A program made the translations under genes and the position numbers. A DNA stretch of 64,000 nucleotides from Marinomonas sp. UCMA 3892 (GTDB taxonomy: Bacteria > Pseudomonadota > Gammaproteobacteria > Pseudomonadales > Marinomonadaceae), in the NCBI RefSeq assembly GCF_012726345.1, contig NZ_PTXN01000022.1, forward strand, positions 645 through 64,644, written 5' to 3'. Below are positions 1 through 8,498 of the stretch, piece by piece (position 1 is the first letter of the stretch; each line of letters opens with the position of its first letter). Under the pieces are notes generated by a model. It was not told the DNA's origin. It made no database searches and saw only the letters and a program-made list of their open reading frames with translations.

Positions 1-29
1 TTCTTTTCAAACTTTCTACTTAAAGAAAG

Positions 30-104
30 TGGAGCGGGAAACGAGGCTCGAACTCGCGACCCCAACCTTGGCAAGGTTGTGCTCTACCACTGAGCTATTC
101 CCGC
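30..104 (-). tRNA. tRNA-Gly (anticodon GCC), copy near left edge
   Basis: Read on the minus strand this is a 75-nt cloverleaf beginning GCGGGAA and ending TTCCCGC plus U-CCA, with CCA encoded in the DNA. The anticodon loop reads CTTGCCAAG, giving anticodon GCC. The T loop GTTCGAG and the D-arm AGCTCAGTGGTAGAG are intact. It is transcribed after the Glu tRNA at 188 and is identical to the copy at 324. Confidence 0.97.
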
Positions 105-187
105 ATTTCTAACACCCCTACTCTTTATTCGCATAAACGAGTGGACTGTTTTATCAAACTTGCCTAATTGCAAGACTGATTTAAAAG

Positions 188-263
188 TGGCGTCCCATAG
201 GGGGTTCGAACCCCTGTTACCGCCGTGAAAGGGCGGTGTCCTAGGCCTCTAGACGAATGGGAC
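188..263 (-). tRNA. tRNA-Glu (anticodon TTC)
   Basis: The minus strand folds as a 76-nt tRNA starting GTCCCAT and ending ATGGGAC plus G-CCA, with CCA encoded. The anticodon loop CCTTTCACG gives anticodon TTC, and the T arm GGGGTTCGAACCCC is canonical. It lies between the two tRNA-Gly copies and is probably co-transcribed with them. Confidence 0.97.
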
Positions 264-323
264 ACAATTTAGCTTTTATAGAGCTATAACTATCTTCTTT
301 TCAAACTTTCTACTTAAAGAAAG

Positions 324-398
324 TGGAGCGGGAAACGAGGCTCGAACTCGCGACCCCAACCTTGGCAAGGTTGTGCTCTACCACTGAGCTATTCCCGC
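324..398 (-). tRNA. tRNA-Gly (anticodon GCC), second copy
   Basis: A 75-nt tRNA on the minus strand with the same sequence as the copy at 30-104: acceptor GCGGGAA/TTCCCGC, anticodon GCC and an encoded CCA end. It lies between two tRNA-Glu genes. Confidence 0.97.
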
Positions 399-458
399 AA
401 AAAACTTCTCAACCAGCACTAATTTTATGTAGACTATACAGCCAGCCCTGTGAAAGGA

Positions 459-534
459 TGGCGTCCCATAGGGGGTTCGAACCCCTGTTACCGCCGTGAA
501 AGGGCGGTGTCCTAGGCCTCTAGACGAATGGGAC
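459..534 (-). tRNA. tRNA-Glu (anticodon TTC), promoter-proximal copy
   Basis: A 76-nt minus-strand tRNA identical in its mature part to the copy at 188-263, with anticodon TTC and an encoded CCA. It is the first tRNA after the putative promoter at 568-595, so the reading order is Glu-Gly-Glu-Gly. Confidence 0.97.
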
Positions 535-567
535 AACGTTTTAATCTTGCTGTGTGAGCGGGTGCGT

Positions 568-595
568 ATATTACTGTTACCAATCTGAAAATCAA
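568..595 (-). promoter_or_regulatory. Putative promoter of the tRNA operon
   Basis: On the minus strand a TTGATT box (590-595) is followed after 16 bases by TAATAT (568-573). The next bases are GC-rich (ACGCACCCGC), a discriminator typical of stringently controlled stable-RNA promoters. It lies about 35 bases upstream of the first tRNA-Glu. This call rests on motif matching only. Confidence 0.5.
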
Positions 596-665
596 CATTT
601 TTTTTCATTAATTTAAGCTACTTAGAAAAAAAGTCGCTTTAGAAATCAATCTGATCGGAGCTATT

Positions 666-1235
666 ATGCTAAACAAACAACTATTTCTAACCCTATCCCT
701 TTCAACGCTTTTATTAGCAGGCTGCTCTACAACGCACTATATAAGCATCACTCCGCAAGAAAACGTTAAAACTGCAACCCTCTCTAACGAGAGAGTTATA
801 GACGTGACCACCAGCACAAAACTGACTAATGCCGTTGGTTCAATTAAAACAGGTATTAATGAACGAGCTGACATTTTCACAACAAATGATGTAAAACAAA
901 GTGTTAAGGACAGCGTACTAAGTGGCTTACGTAAAATGGGCTTCACTCCAGACCAAGGGCTCATGCCGGCGGCTGATCTGCAAATCGAAATCACTAAAAT
1001 GAGTTACACAACTAAAGTAGAAACATTAAAGACAGTCGCCACTTTAGAATTTGAGTTAAAAGCAACACTAGCTGCCAAAGGTCAAACCTATAAAGCTAAC
1101 TATGGATCTCAAAAAGTTAGAGAGTACGGCACTATGCCTTATCAACAAGCAATCCAAGATGACATGAACGCACTTGCCAGCCAAACAGTTAATCGCCTCT
1201 TGAGTGATCCAAATATTATCGCCCTACTTAAATAA
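666..1235 (+). CDS. yajG: YajG-family outer membrane lipoprotein
   Basis: A 189-residue exported lipoprotein. It has an N-terminal signal peptide (lysine near the start, then a leucine-rich core) and a lipobox LLAGC with the lipidated cysteine at residue 20. Position +2 is serine, so sorting to the outer membrane is expected. The rest resembles the YajG family (about 190 residues), whose members have a compact alpha/beta domain and no assigned catalytic role. The ATG start is supported by GGAG about 7 bases upstream. The gene stands alone: tRNA genes on the other strand precede it and a strong terminator follows. The family call is from recalled sequence features, and function remains unknown. 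Confidence 0.75.
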   Translation: MLNKQLFLTLSLSTLLLAGCSTTHYISITPQENVKTATLSNERVIDVTTSTKLTNAVGSIKTGINERADIFTTNDVKQSVKDSVLSGLRKMGFTPDQGLMPAADLQIEITKMSYTTKVETLKTVATLEFELKATLAAKGQTYKANYGSQKVREYGTMPYQQAIQDDMNALASQTVNRLLSDPNIIALLK

Positions 1236-1283
1236 AACTCACTCAAGGACGGAGTGTTATTTGAATGCAAAATAAATAAAACC

Positions 1284-1320
1284 AAAGGGCCAAACTGATG
1301 ACGCATCAGTTTGGCCTTTT
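1284..1320 (+). terminator. Intrinsic terminator after yajG
   Basis: The stem GGCCAAACTGATG / CATCAGTTTGGCC has a 3-base loop (ACG) and is followed by TTTT. It lies about 50 bases after the lipoprotein stop codon. The A-run on the left also lets it work weakly on the other strand. Confidence 0.85.
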
Positions 1321-1472
1321 AATTACTATCAATGCCCACTACTCACTCAGCTCATCTAGAACATAAACACATCAAGACTATTTTTTTACCTATATATCAA
1401 GTACTCACCTTGAATGCGCTCAAGTAAAGAGTAAAGTTAGTATTTTCTCCGTCCAGCTGCAGTAAGGATAAA

Positions 1473-2693
1473 GTGGTGCAAATTCGTAAATCAAACAAAC
1501 TAGCCAATATATGTTATGAAATCCGTGGTCCAGTCCTAAAAGAAGCTGTACGCATGGAAGAAGAAGGTCAACGCATACTCAAACTAAACATAGGCAACCC
1601 TGCACCGTTTGGCTTTGAAGCACCTGACGAAATATTAGTAGATGTCATTCGCAACCTGCCAACCGCTCAAGGGTACTGCGAATCCAAAGGTCTTTTTTCT
1701 GCCCGTAAGGCAGTCATGCAAAAATATCAGGCAATGGGTATTAAATCTGCCGACGTTAATCACGTATGGATGGGGAACGGCGTCAGCGAACTTATCGTCA
1801 TGGCCATGCAAGGTCTATTAAACGATGGAGATGAAATTCTAATTCCAGCACCGGACTATCCTCTTTGGACTGCTGCAGCAACATTAGCCGGCGGCTACGT
1901 TAAACACTATTTGTGTGACGAGGGTTCAGGTTGGCAGCCTGATATTAACGATATTCGTTCGAAAATTTCTAACAAAACTAAAGCCATTGTCATCATTAAC
2001 CCAAACAACCCAACAGGTGCGGTTTATGAAAAAGGTATTCTTGAATCCATTATTAATCTTGCAGAAGAACATAATCTGCTGATCTTTTCAGATGAAATAT
2101 ACGACAAAATCCTCTATGACGAAGCTCAGCACATACCTACTGCCACTTTGACAGAAGGCCGTGCTCCCTGCATTACCTTTGGCGGCCTATCTAAAGTGTA
2201 TCGCACAGCAGGCTTTCGTTCCGGTTGGATGGTGATTACAGGTGACAGAAGCGGAATCAGTGATTATATAGAAGGCTTAGACATACTTAGCTCTATGCGC
2301 TTGTGTGCCAACGTACCAGCTCAGCATGCCGTTCAGACAGCATTAGGGGGTTACCAAAGCATTAATGAGTTAATAGTCCCTGGAGGTCGCTTCTATGAGC
2401 AACGCAAGGTTGCATGGGAAGCACTGGACTCGATCCCGGGCGTTCACTGCCATAAGCCTGAGGGCGCCCTGTACTTATTCCCTAAACTCGATCCGAAAAT
2501 GTATAAAATTAAAAATGACATGGATCTTGTTCTGCAATTTTTGCGAGAAGAGAAAGTACTTATAGTTCAAGGCACAGGGTTCAACTGGCCAACACCAGAC
2601 CATGTCCGCTTTGTCTTTCTTCCTCATATTGAGGAGCTAACACCCGCCATGGATAGGTTTGCTGCATTTCTTAGTCGATTAAGAAAGCGTTAA
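1473..2693 (+). CDS. alaA: Alanine transaminase AlaA (pyridoxal phosphate enzyme)
   Basis: A 406-residue fold-type I aminotransferase very close to E. coli AlaA (405 residues) along its whole length. It converts pyruvate plus glutamate to alanine plus 2-oxoglutarate in the cytoplasm and is a main route of alanine synthesis. Visible hallmarks are LNIGNPAPFGF near residue 40, the INPNNPTGAVY cofactor-binding stretch near 180, DEIYDKILYD near 210, and the Schiff-base lysine in GGLSKVYRTAGFR near 240. Two GTG codons sit side by side at 1473 and 1476 after AAGGAT, so translation starts at one of them. The gene appears monocistronic. htpX follows after 66 bases and carries its own leader hairpin. 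Confidence 0.93.
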   Translation: MVQIRKSNKLANICYEIRGPVLKEAVRMEEEGQRILKLNIGNPAPFGFEAPDEILVDVIRNLPTAQGYCESKGLFSARKAVMQKYQAMGIKSADVNHVWMGNGVSELIVMAMQGLLNDGDEILIPAPDYPLWTAAATLAGGYVKHYLCDEGSGWQPDINDIRSKISNKTKAIVIINPNNPTGAVYEKGILESIINLAEEHNLLIFSDEIYDKILYDEAQHIPTATLTEGRAPCITFGGLSKVYRTAGFRSGWMVITGDRSGISDYIEGLDILSSMRLCANVPAQHAVQTALGGYQSINELIVPGGRFYEQRKVAWEALDSIPGVHCHKPEGALYLFPKLDPKMYKIKNDMDLVLQFLREEKVLIVQGTGFNWPTPDHVRFVFLPHIEELTPAMDRFAAFLSRLRKR

Positions 2694-2723
2694 TCCTCTC
2701 TTGAAATAATCCAATAAAGCCCT

Positions 2724-2758
2724 ACTATGCTCCTTAACAGTCTTTTAAGGAGCATAGT
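2724..2758 (+). promoter_or_regulatory. Hairpin sequestering the htpX ribosome binding site
   Basis: A perfect inverted repeat has arms CTATGCTCCTTAA (2725-2737) and TTAAGGAGCATAG (2745-2757), extended by one more A-T pair at 2724/2758. The 7-base loop is CAGTCTT. The Shine-Dalgarno AAGGAG (2747-2752) is wholly within the right arm, and the helix ends one base before the ATG at 2760. No T-run follows, so this is not an ordinary terminator. As RNA the helix would block ribosome loading, which is notable for a membrane-stress protease gene. The structure is seen in the sequence; its function is inferred. Confidence 0.7.
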
Positions 2759-2759
2759 G

Positions 2760-3638
2760 ATGCGTATTATTCTGTTTTTACTGACAAACTTAGCTGTCAT
2801 GGTGGTAGCAGGTATTGTCTTAAGCCTTTTAGGCGTTAATGGTTACATGACCAGCAATGGCCTAGACTTCACGTCACTGCTTATTTTCTGTGGTGTATTC
2901 GGTTTTACGGGCAGTTTGATCTCACTTCTTCTTTCAAAATGGATGGCAAAACGTGGATCAGGCGCAGTTGTTATTGAACAACCACGCAATCATAAAGAAG
3001 TATGGCTACTTGATACAGTGAAAGAACTTTCGCAAAAAGCTGGCATTAAAATGCCAGAAGTAGCGATTTTTCCTGCACACGAAGCCAATGCATTCGCGAC
3101 AGGCTGGAACAAAAATGATGCTCTAGTTGCTGTATCTAGCGGCATGCTAGATCGTTTCTCACCAGATGAAATTAAAGCTGTGCTGGGTCATGAGATTGGC
3201 CATGTTGCAAACGGTGACATGATTACGCTTTCTTTGATTCAAGGCGTCGTAAATACCTTCGTTATGTTTTTTGCTCGTATCGCCGCTTATGCTGTCGACC
3301 AGTTCCTGCGAAAAGATGATAATGAAGGCTCAGTCGGCTGGGGATACTACATAGCAACATTCGTATTTGAGATTGTATTTGGTATTTTGGCATCTATGAT
3401 CGTTATGTGGTTCTCGCGCTTTCGCGAATTCAGAGCGGACGAAGCCGGTGCTAGATTGGCAGGCAAAGGCGCTATGATTGCAGCTCTTGCTCGACTACAG
3501 CAAGAGCATGAAGAAAGCCGTATGCCAGACTCTATGCTTGCATTTGGCATTCGTCGTGGAAAAACACCAACAATGGGCGAGCTTTTTTCAAGCCACCCAC
3601 CGATTGAAGACCGTATAAAAGCCCTTCAAGCACTTTAA
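2760..3638 (+). CDS. htpX: Membrane-bound zinc metalloprotease HtpX
   Basis: From the ATG at 2760 this is a 292-residue M48B-family protease, matching E. coli HtpX (293). It sits in the inner membrane and degrades misfolded membrane proteins together with FtsH. The N-terminus has two membrane segments (about 4-25 and 38-58). The zinc motif HEIGH is at 144-148. Two more hydrophobic segments follow (about 157-180 and 195-218), then REFRADEAGARL, which supplies the third zinc ligand (Glu). The C-terminus has the SHPPIEDRIKAL motif. An in-frame ATG at 2727 would add 11 residues but lies inside the hairpin and lacks a ribosome binding site. The start at 2760 has AAGGAG 7 bases upstream and aligns with the family. 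Confidence 0.95.
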   Translation: MRIILFLLTNLAVMVVAGIVLSLLGVNGYMTSNGLDFTSLLIFCGVFGFTGSLISLLLSKWMAKRGSGAVVIEQPRNHKEVWLLDTVKELSQKAGIKMPEVAIFPAHEANAFATGWNKNDALVAVSSGMLDRFSPDEIKAVLGHEIGHVANGDMITLSLIQGVVNTFVMFFARIAAYAVDQFLRKDDNEGSVGWGYYIATFVFEIVFGILASMIVMWFSRFREFRADEAGARLAGKGAMIAALARLQQEHEESRMPDSMLAFGIRRGKTPTMGELFSSHPPIEDRIKALQAL

Positions 3639-3654
3639 TTTAATATCGCCACAT

Positions 3655-3698
3655 CTATCACAAAAAACGCCAGCATAAGCTGGCGTTTTTTGTGATAG
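3655..3698. terminator. Bidirectional terminator between htpX and the fds operon
   Basis: A perfect 20-bp stem with loop ATAA has the GC core CGCCAGC/GCTGGCG flanked by six A and six T. The A/T flanks give a U-run on both strands, so it can end both htpX and the converging formate dehydrogenase operon. The core AACGCCAGC/GCTGGCGTT recurs in the pntB terminator at 12530. Confidence 0.9.
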
Positions 3699-3743
3699 CA
3701 AATATAAACCCTTAACTTTCTAAGATTTATTTACTTCCCATTA

Positions 3744-3974
3744 TCAACCTTCTTCGGCCAACTTTTTACCTGCCAACAACGCAGCAGGATGAAGACGCTC
3801 TCCTCCATCATTGACTATATAATCATTTAAAATGACTTTCATACGACGCGGCCAAAATTTCTTAACATGCCCTGCAATCATATCGGCAATAACTGAATCA
3901 TCACCGAGACTGATATTATTAACAGCAATCTGATTAATCATATCAATTAAATGCTCTTGTTCTGTCTGATGCAT
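3744..3974 (-). CDS. fdsD: Formate dehydrogenase delta subunit FdsD
   Basis: A 76-residue protein of the FdsD family, the small subunit of soluble NAD-dependent formate dehydrogenases, needed for assembly or stability of the complex. Visible features are the N-terminal helix with MINQIAVNN, the stretch MIAGHVKKFWPRRMKVIL typical of FdsD, and LHPAALLAG near the end. The frame stays open to a TTG at 3980, but the ATG at 3974 is preceded by GAGAG at the right distance and is preferred. It is the last gene of the operon, 82 bases after fdsA. An fdsC/fdhD-type sulfurtransferase gene, which sits between fdsA and fdsD in several bacteria, is absent. Confidence 0.85.
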   Translation of the reverse strand: MHQTEQEHLIDMINQIAVNNISLGDDSVIADMIAGHVKKFWPRRMKVILNDYIVNDGGERLHPAALLAGKKLAEEG

Positions 3975-4056
3975 ATACAACTCTCACTACAGCTGTCTAA
4001 TTATAATGACCAATAGTGGCTGACCTAATATAAGGCCAACCCTATCAGTTTATTTA

Positions 4057-6927
4057 TTACTCATCACTGCTAGCAGCTACCGAGGCTTCTGCTAAAAACT
4101 TGTGTTGACGATGATGATTCGCCACAAAATCTTTTTGCCATTCTGAGGGTTGAGAGACCTTCTCAACTTGTACTGCCGTAACTTTATACTCTGGACAGTT
4201 TGTCGCCCAGTCAGAGTTGTTGGTGGTAATTACGTTGGCACCACTTCCAGGGTGATGGAACGTGGTATATACCACCCCTGGTTGCATGCGCACACTAACC
4301 CGCGCTCGTAATACTGTATGCCCAGCTCGACTACTAATTCCCAACCAATCACCACTACTGATACCACGCTCTTCCGCATCATGAGGATGAAGTTCCAAAA
4401 TATCTTCATCGTGCCATGTCTGGTTGTCCGTACGACGCGTTTGTGCTCCAACGTTGTACTGACTCAAAATGCGCCCAGTAGTTAACAGTAAAGGATATTT
4501 TCGATTTGCTCGTTCTGTGGTTGGCACAAACTCAGTAATCGCAAAATGCCCCTTACCTTCAGGCATTGGAAAGCTTTCCATATGCATAATTGGAGATCCA
4601 ATAGGAAACTCATCATTGCATGGCCATTGCAAACTGCCATGTTTATCGAGCTTTTCATAGCTTACGCCTGCAAAACTTGGTGTTAACAAGGCAATTTCAT
4701 CCATAATTTCAGATGGGTGGTTATAGCTCATTGAATAACCTAAAGCATTTGCAAGATCTACGGTTACTTCCCAGTCTTCTTTTCCTGCAACAGCTGGCAT
4801 TACTTTACGTACACGGTTAATACGACGCTCTGCGTTCGTAAAGGTACCGTTTTTTTCAAGGAAAGAAGAGCCAGGCAATAACACATGAGCAAACTTCGCC
4901 GTTTCATTCAAAAAGATATCCTGAACAATCAGGCAATCCAATGCTTTTAAAGCTGCTTCAACGTGCTGGGTATTAGGATCAGATTGTGCAATATCCTCAC
5001 CCTGAACGTATAAAGCTCGGAACTGGCCGGCAATAGCAGCATCAAACATGTTTGGAATGCGCAAGCCTGGCTCATCGTCTAATTTCACGCCCCATACCGC
5101 TTCAAAGCGACCACGAGCGATTGGATCAGACACATGCTGATAACCAGGTAACTCATGCGGGAACGAGCCCATATCACAAGAACCTTGTACGTTATTTTGA
5201 CCGCGTAATGGGTTAACACCAACACCTTCACGACCAATGTTACCTGTTGCTAATGCAAGGTTAGCAATCCCCATTACCATGGTAGACCCTTGGCTATGCT
5301 CTGTAACACCTAAACCGTAGTAAATGGCAGAATTAGGCGCTTTAGCGAATTTACGAGCAGCTTCACGTACAGCAGCAGCTGACACGCCTGTAATTTCTTC
5401 CACCGCCTCTGGCGAATTACGAGATTCAGAAATAAAAGCACGCCATTTCGCATAAGCATCGGTTTCACAGCGTTTCGCAATAAAATCGGCGTCTTCTAAA
5501 CCTTCAGTGATAACAACATGAGACAACGCATTAACCATAGCGACGTTAGAGCCTGGGCGTAATGGTAGATGCAATGAATCTCCAAGATGTGGCGTTTTCA
5601 ATAAATCAATTTCACGTGGATCTGCAACAATCAAACTTGCACCTTCACGTAAACGACGACGCATCATGGAGCCAAACACAGGGTGGGCATCAGTTGGGTT
5701 TGCACCTATAACTAACACACAATCAGACTTCATAATTGAATCAAATGTCTGTGTTCCGGCGGATTCACCTAAGGTTTGTTTTAACCCATAACCTGTTGGG
5801 CTATGACAAACACGGGCACATGTATCCGTGTTGTTATTACCGAATGCCGCACGAATTAGTTTTTGTACAAGGTAAGTTTCTTCATTGGTACAACGTGAAG
5901 ATGTGATACCACCAATACTTTCACGACCATGTTCAGCTTGAATGTCTTTCAAACGTCGAGCGGCAAAACTAATTGCTTCCTCCCAGCCAACTTCTTTCCA
6001 AGGTTGGTCGATAGAATCACGAATCATTGGTGCTTTAATACGGTCTTTATGTGTCGCATAGCCAAAAGCAAAACGTCCTTTCACACAAGAGTGACCATGG
6101 TTTGCATCACCACCTTTATCAGGCACCATGCGTACAAGTTGATCACCTTTCATTTCGGCTCGGAATGAACAACCAACACCACAATACGCACAAGTAGTCA
6201 CAACACTATGTTCTGGCTGTCCCAATTCAATAATCGAATTCTCAGACAATGTTGCCGTTGGGCAAGCCTGCACACAGGCACCACAAGACACACATTCAGA
6301 ATCAAGGAAAGATTCATTTTGCCCAGCAGAAACTTTTGAGTCAAAACCACGACCATCAATCGTCAAGGCGAAGGTGCCTTGAACTTCTTCGCAAGCGCGT
6401 ACGCAGCGTGAACAGACAATACATTTGCTGGCATCAAAGGTGAAATATGGGTTTGACGTATCTTTCGGTGCGTCTAGGTGGTTCTCCCCATCAAAGCCGT
6501 AGCGAACTTCTCTTAGGCCGACAGCACCTGCCATATCTTGCAATTCGCAGTCGCCATTCGCAGGGCATGTCAAGCAATCAAGAGGGTGATCAGAAATATA
6601 CAGTTCCATGATATTACGGCGAAGCTTGGCTAACTTTTCGTTTTGGGTCCAAACCTTCATGCCTTGTTCAGCCGGCGTAGTACATGACGCAGGCGTACCA
6701 CGACGCCCTTCTATTTGCACTGCGCAAAGTCGACATGAACCATAAGCTTCTAAATTATCGGTCGCACACAATTTAGGAATATTAATATCCACTAAAGCCG
6801 CTGCGCGCATCACCGACGTCCCTTCAGGAACACAGGTTTCAACACCATCAATTTCTAACGTTACCAGCTTCTCACTTAGTGAGGCGGGCGTCCCGTAATC
6901 TTTATTTGGATCAAAATATTGCAACAT
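4057..6927 (-). CDS. fdsA: NAD-dependent formate dehydrogenase, molybdenum/tungsten catalytic subunit FdsA
   Basis: A 956-residue catalytic subunit that oxidises formate to CO2 at a bis-pyranopterin guanine dinucleotide metal centre in the cytoplasm. Domains in order: a [2Fe-2S] ferredoxin-like domain (Cys54, 65, 68, 82); a NuoG-type segment with HPLDCLTC (His114, Cys118, 121, 127); two [4Fe-4S] clusters (Cys169, 172, 175, 179 and Cys212, 215, 218, 222); the molybdopterin oxidoreductase domain with its own cluster (Cys246, 249, 253, 281); then the catalytic residue in CARVCHSPTG at Cys374, a cysteine and not selenocysteine; and a C-terminal molybdopterin dinucleotide-binding domain. The start follows a strong GGAGGAGG overlapping the fdsB end. 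Electrons pass through FdsB and FdsG to NAD. Confidence 0.96.
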   Translation of the reverse strand: MLQYFDPNKDYGTPASLSEKLVTLEIDGVETCVPEGTSVMRAAALVDINIPKLCATDNLEAYGSCRLCAVQIEGRRGTPASCTTPAEQGMKVWTQNEKLAKLRRNIMELYISDHPLDCLTCPANGDCELQDMAGAVGLREVRYGFDGENHLDAPKDTSNPYFTFDASKCIVCSRCVRACEEVQGTFALTIDGRGFDSKVSAGQNESFLDSECVSCGACVQACPTATLSENSIIELGQPEHSVVTTCAYCGVGCSFRAEMKGDQLVRMVPDKGGDANHGHSCVKGRFAFGYATHKDRIKAPMIRDSIDQPWKEVGWEEAISFAARRLKDIQAEHGRESIGGITSSRCTNEETYLVQKLIRAAFGNNNTDTCARVCHSPTGYGLKQTLGESAGTQTFDSIMKSDCVLVIGANPTDAHPVFGSMMRRRLREGASLIVADPREIDLLKTPHLGDSLHLPLRPGSNVAMVNALSHVVITEGLEDADFIAKRCETDAYAKWRAFISESRNSPEAVEEITGVSAAAVREAARKFAKAPNSAIYYGLGVTEHSQGSTMVMGIANLALATGNIGREGVGVNPLRGQNNVQGSCDMGSFPHELPGYQHVSDPIARGRFEAVWGVKLDDEPGLRIPNMFDAAIAGQFRALYVQGEDIAQSDPNTQHVEAALKALDCLIVQDIFLNETAKFAHVLLPGSSFLEKNGTFTNAERRINRVRKVMPAVAGKEDWEVTVDLANALGYSMSYNHPSEIMDEIALLTPSFAGVSYEKLDKHGSLQWPCNDEFPIGSPIMHMESFPMPEGKGHFAITEFVPTTERANRKYPLLLTTGRILSQYNVGAQTRRTDNQTWHDEDILELHPHDAEERGISSGDWLGISSRAGHTVLRARVSVRMQPGVVYTTFHHPGSGANVITTNNSDWATNCPEYKVTAVQVEKVSQPSEWQKDFVANHHRQHKFLAEASVAASSDE

Positions 6928-6929
6928 GA

Positions 6930-8498
6930 CTAGACCTCCTCCGTATTCGTGGCTGAAACCGTGCTCTTCATAAAGTCATCTCTAAAATGTTTCATGGCAC
7001 TTTGCACTGGGAACGGTGTCATGCCGCCCATCGCACATAAAGAACCGTCTACCATGGTTTCACATAGATCCTCTAGTAGCTCAATATTACTATTCACGTT
7101 TACACCAGCACGAATGCGATCAATAACTTCAACGCCGCGAGTAGAACCTATACGGCAAGGTGTACATTTACCGCAAGACTCCGCCACACAAAATTCCATT
7201 GAAAATCGTGCCTGTTCACTCATATCAACAGTGTCGTCAAACATCACTACACCACCATGACCTAGTACAGCTCCTTCTTTAGCGAACTCTTCATAATCAA
7301 GTTGAGTATCCCATTGGGACTCAGGAAGATAAGCCCCTAAAGGCCCCCCAACCTGAACAGCGCGTAGCGGTCGTCCATTGCGAGTGCCGCCACCAAAATC
7401 AAACATTAGCTCACTGAGCTTTGGTCCGAATGCTAATTCAACCAACCCACCTCGCTTCACATTACCTGCCAACTGAAAAGGCAAGGTGCCACGAGAGCGC
7501 CCCATACCGCAATCTGCATATGCCTTGGCTCCTTGATCTAATATGAAAGGAACAGCAGCAAGAGATAATACGTTATTGACGACAGTTGGTTGACCAAACA
7601 AGCCAACAATCGCTGGCAGTGGTGGTTTAGCACGTACCAATCCGCGCTTACCCTCAAGACTTTCAAGCAATGAGGTTTCCTCACCACAAATGTAAGCCCC
7701 AGCACCAAGACGAACTTCTAAATCGAAATGCTTGCCACTACCCTGAATATCGCGACCAAGCAAGTTATTCCCATAAGCCAACCCAATAGCTTGATTGAGT
7801 GTTTTATAAGCTAACGGGTATTCAGAACGTAAGTAAATATAGCCCTGAGTTGCCCCAACGGCTAAGCCAGCAATAATCATCCCTTCAATCAACATAAAGG
7901 GATCGCATTCCATGACCAAACGGTCTGCAAACGTGCCTGAATCACCTTCATCAGCATTACAAACAATGTACTTTTGTTCTGATGGCGCATTTAACACTGT
8001 CTGCCACTTAATACCCGTTGGAAATGCGGCACCACCTCGACCACGCAAACCGGACTCTTTAACCTGATCGACCAATGCTTGCGAGTCCATAGTTAGGGCT
8101 TTTTTAAGACCGTTAAAGCCATTAAGCTTTTGATAGTCACTCAAAGACAAAGGATCTATTTCGCCGATTCGTGCGAATGTCAGGCGCTGCTGATGCTTGA
8201 GGTAAGCAATATCATCAACCAACCCCAGTGCTAAAGGATGCTCGACGTCTCCTTGCCAAAATTTAGCAGCAAACAGCGACTCTAAATCAGCTTCTTTCAC
8301 CGGACCAAAACCAAAACGACCTTGCGCGGTATCCACCTCAATTAAAGGCTCTAGCCAATATAATGCACGTGTTCCGTTACGCTTTATATCCAACTCAATG
8401 TTTTGATCATTTGCCATGATATCTATTAGTTTAGCAATCCGATCTGCCCCTAATGCCTTTGCGGTCGTATCAGAAGGTATATATATACGCTGAACCAT
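6930..8498 (-). CDS. fdsB: Formate dehydrogenase NADH-binding flavoprotein subunit FdsB
   Basis: A 522-residue beta subunit related to NuoF of respiratory complex I. It carries FMN, a [4Fe-4S] cluster and the NAD site, where electrons from formate reduce NAD+. Residues 1-110 form a NuoE-like/thioredoxin-like region typical of FdsB. The glycine-rich FMN/NADH loop GRGGAAFPTG is at 153-162, the flavin/NAD segment GAGAYICGEETSLLESLEG at about 265-283, and the cluster ligands are Cys442, 445, 448 (ESCGKCTPC) and Cys488. Its ATG shares one base with the fdsG stop (TAATG), and fdsA starts 2 bases beyond its own stop. This points to translational coupling. Confidence 0.95.
   Translation of the reverse strand: MVQRIYIPSDTTAKALGADRIAKLIDIMANDQNIELDIKRNGTRALYWLEPLIEVDTAQGRFGFGPVKEADLESLFAAKFWQGDVEHPLALGLVDDIAYLKHQQRLTFARIGEIDPLSLSDYQKLNGFNGLKKALTMDSQALVDQVKESGLRGRGGAAFPTGIKWQTVLNAPSEQKYIVCNADEGDSGTFADRLVMECDPFMLIEGMIIAGLAVGATQGYIYLRSEYPLAYKTLNQAIGLAYGNNLLGRDIQGSGKHFDLEVRLGAGAYICGEETSLLESLEGKRGLVRAKPPLPAIVGLFGQPTVVNNVLSLAAVPFILDQGAKAYADCGMGRSRGTLPFQLAGNVKRGGLVELAFGPKLSELMFDFGGGTRNGRPLRAVQVGGPLGAYLPESQWDTQLDYEEFAKEGAVLGHGGVVMFDDTVDMSEQARFSMEFCVAESCGKCTPCRIGSTRGVEVIDRIRAGVNVNSNIELLEDLCETMVDGSLCAMGGMTPFPVQSAMKHFRDDFMKSTVSATNTEEV

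Larger units (their letters stand above)
1..534. repeat. Tandem duplication of a tRNA-Gly / tRNA-Glu unit
   Basis: The segment from base 1 through the first tRNA-Gly recurs from base 295, including about 29 bases of leader DNA outside the tRNA, so this is a segmental duplication and not just two similar tRNAs. The Gly copies are offset by 294 bases and the Glu copies by 271 bases. The spacers between Gly and Glu differ. The array may continue beyond the left edge of the window. Confidence 0.9.

Noticed and set aside
378..608. 76-codon minus-strand ORF at the tRNA cluster
   Set aside because: It reads through a tRNA-Glu gene and its promoter and is not a protein gene.
5804..5806. Selenocysteine at the FdsA active site
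   Set aside because: The codon at catalytic position 374 (CARVCHSPTG) encodes cysteine, and there is no in-frame TGA.
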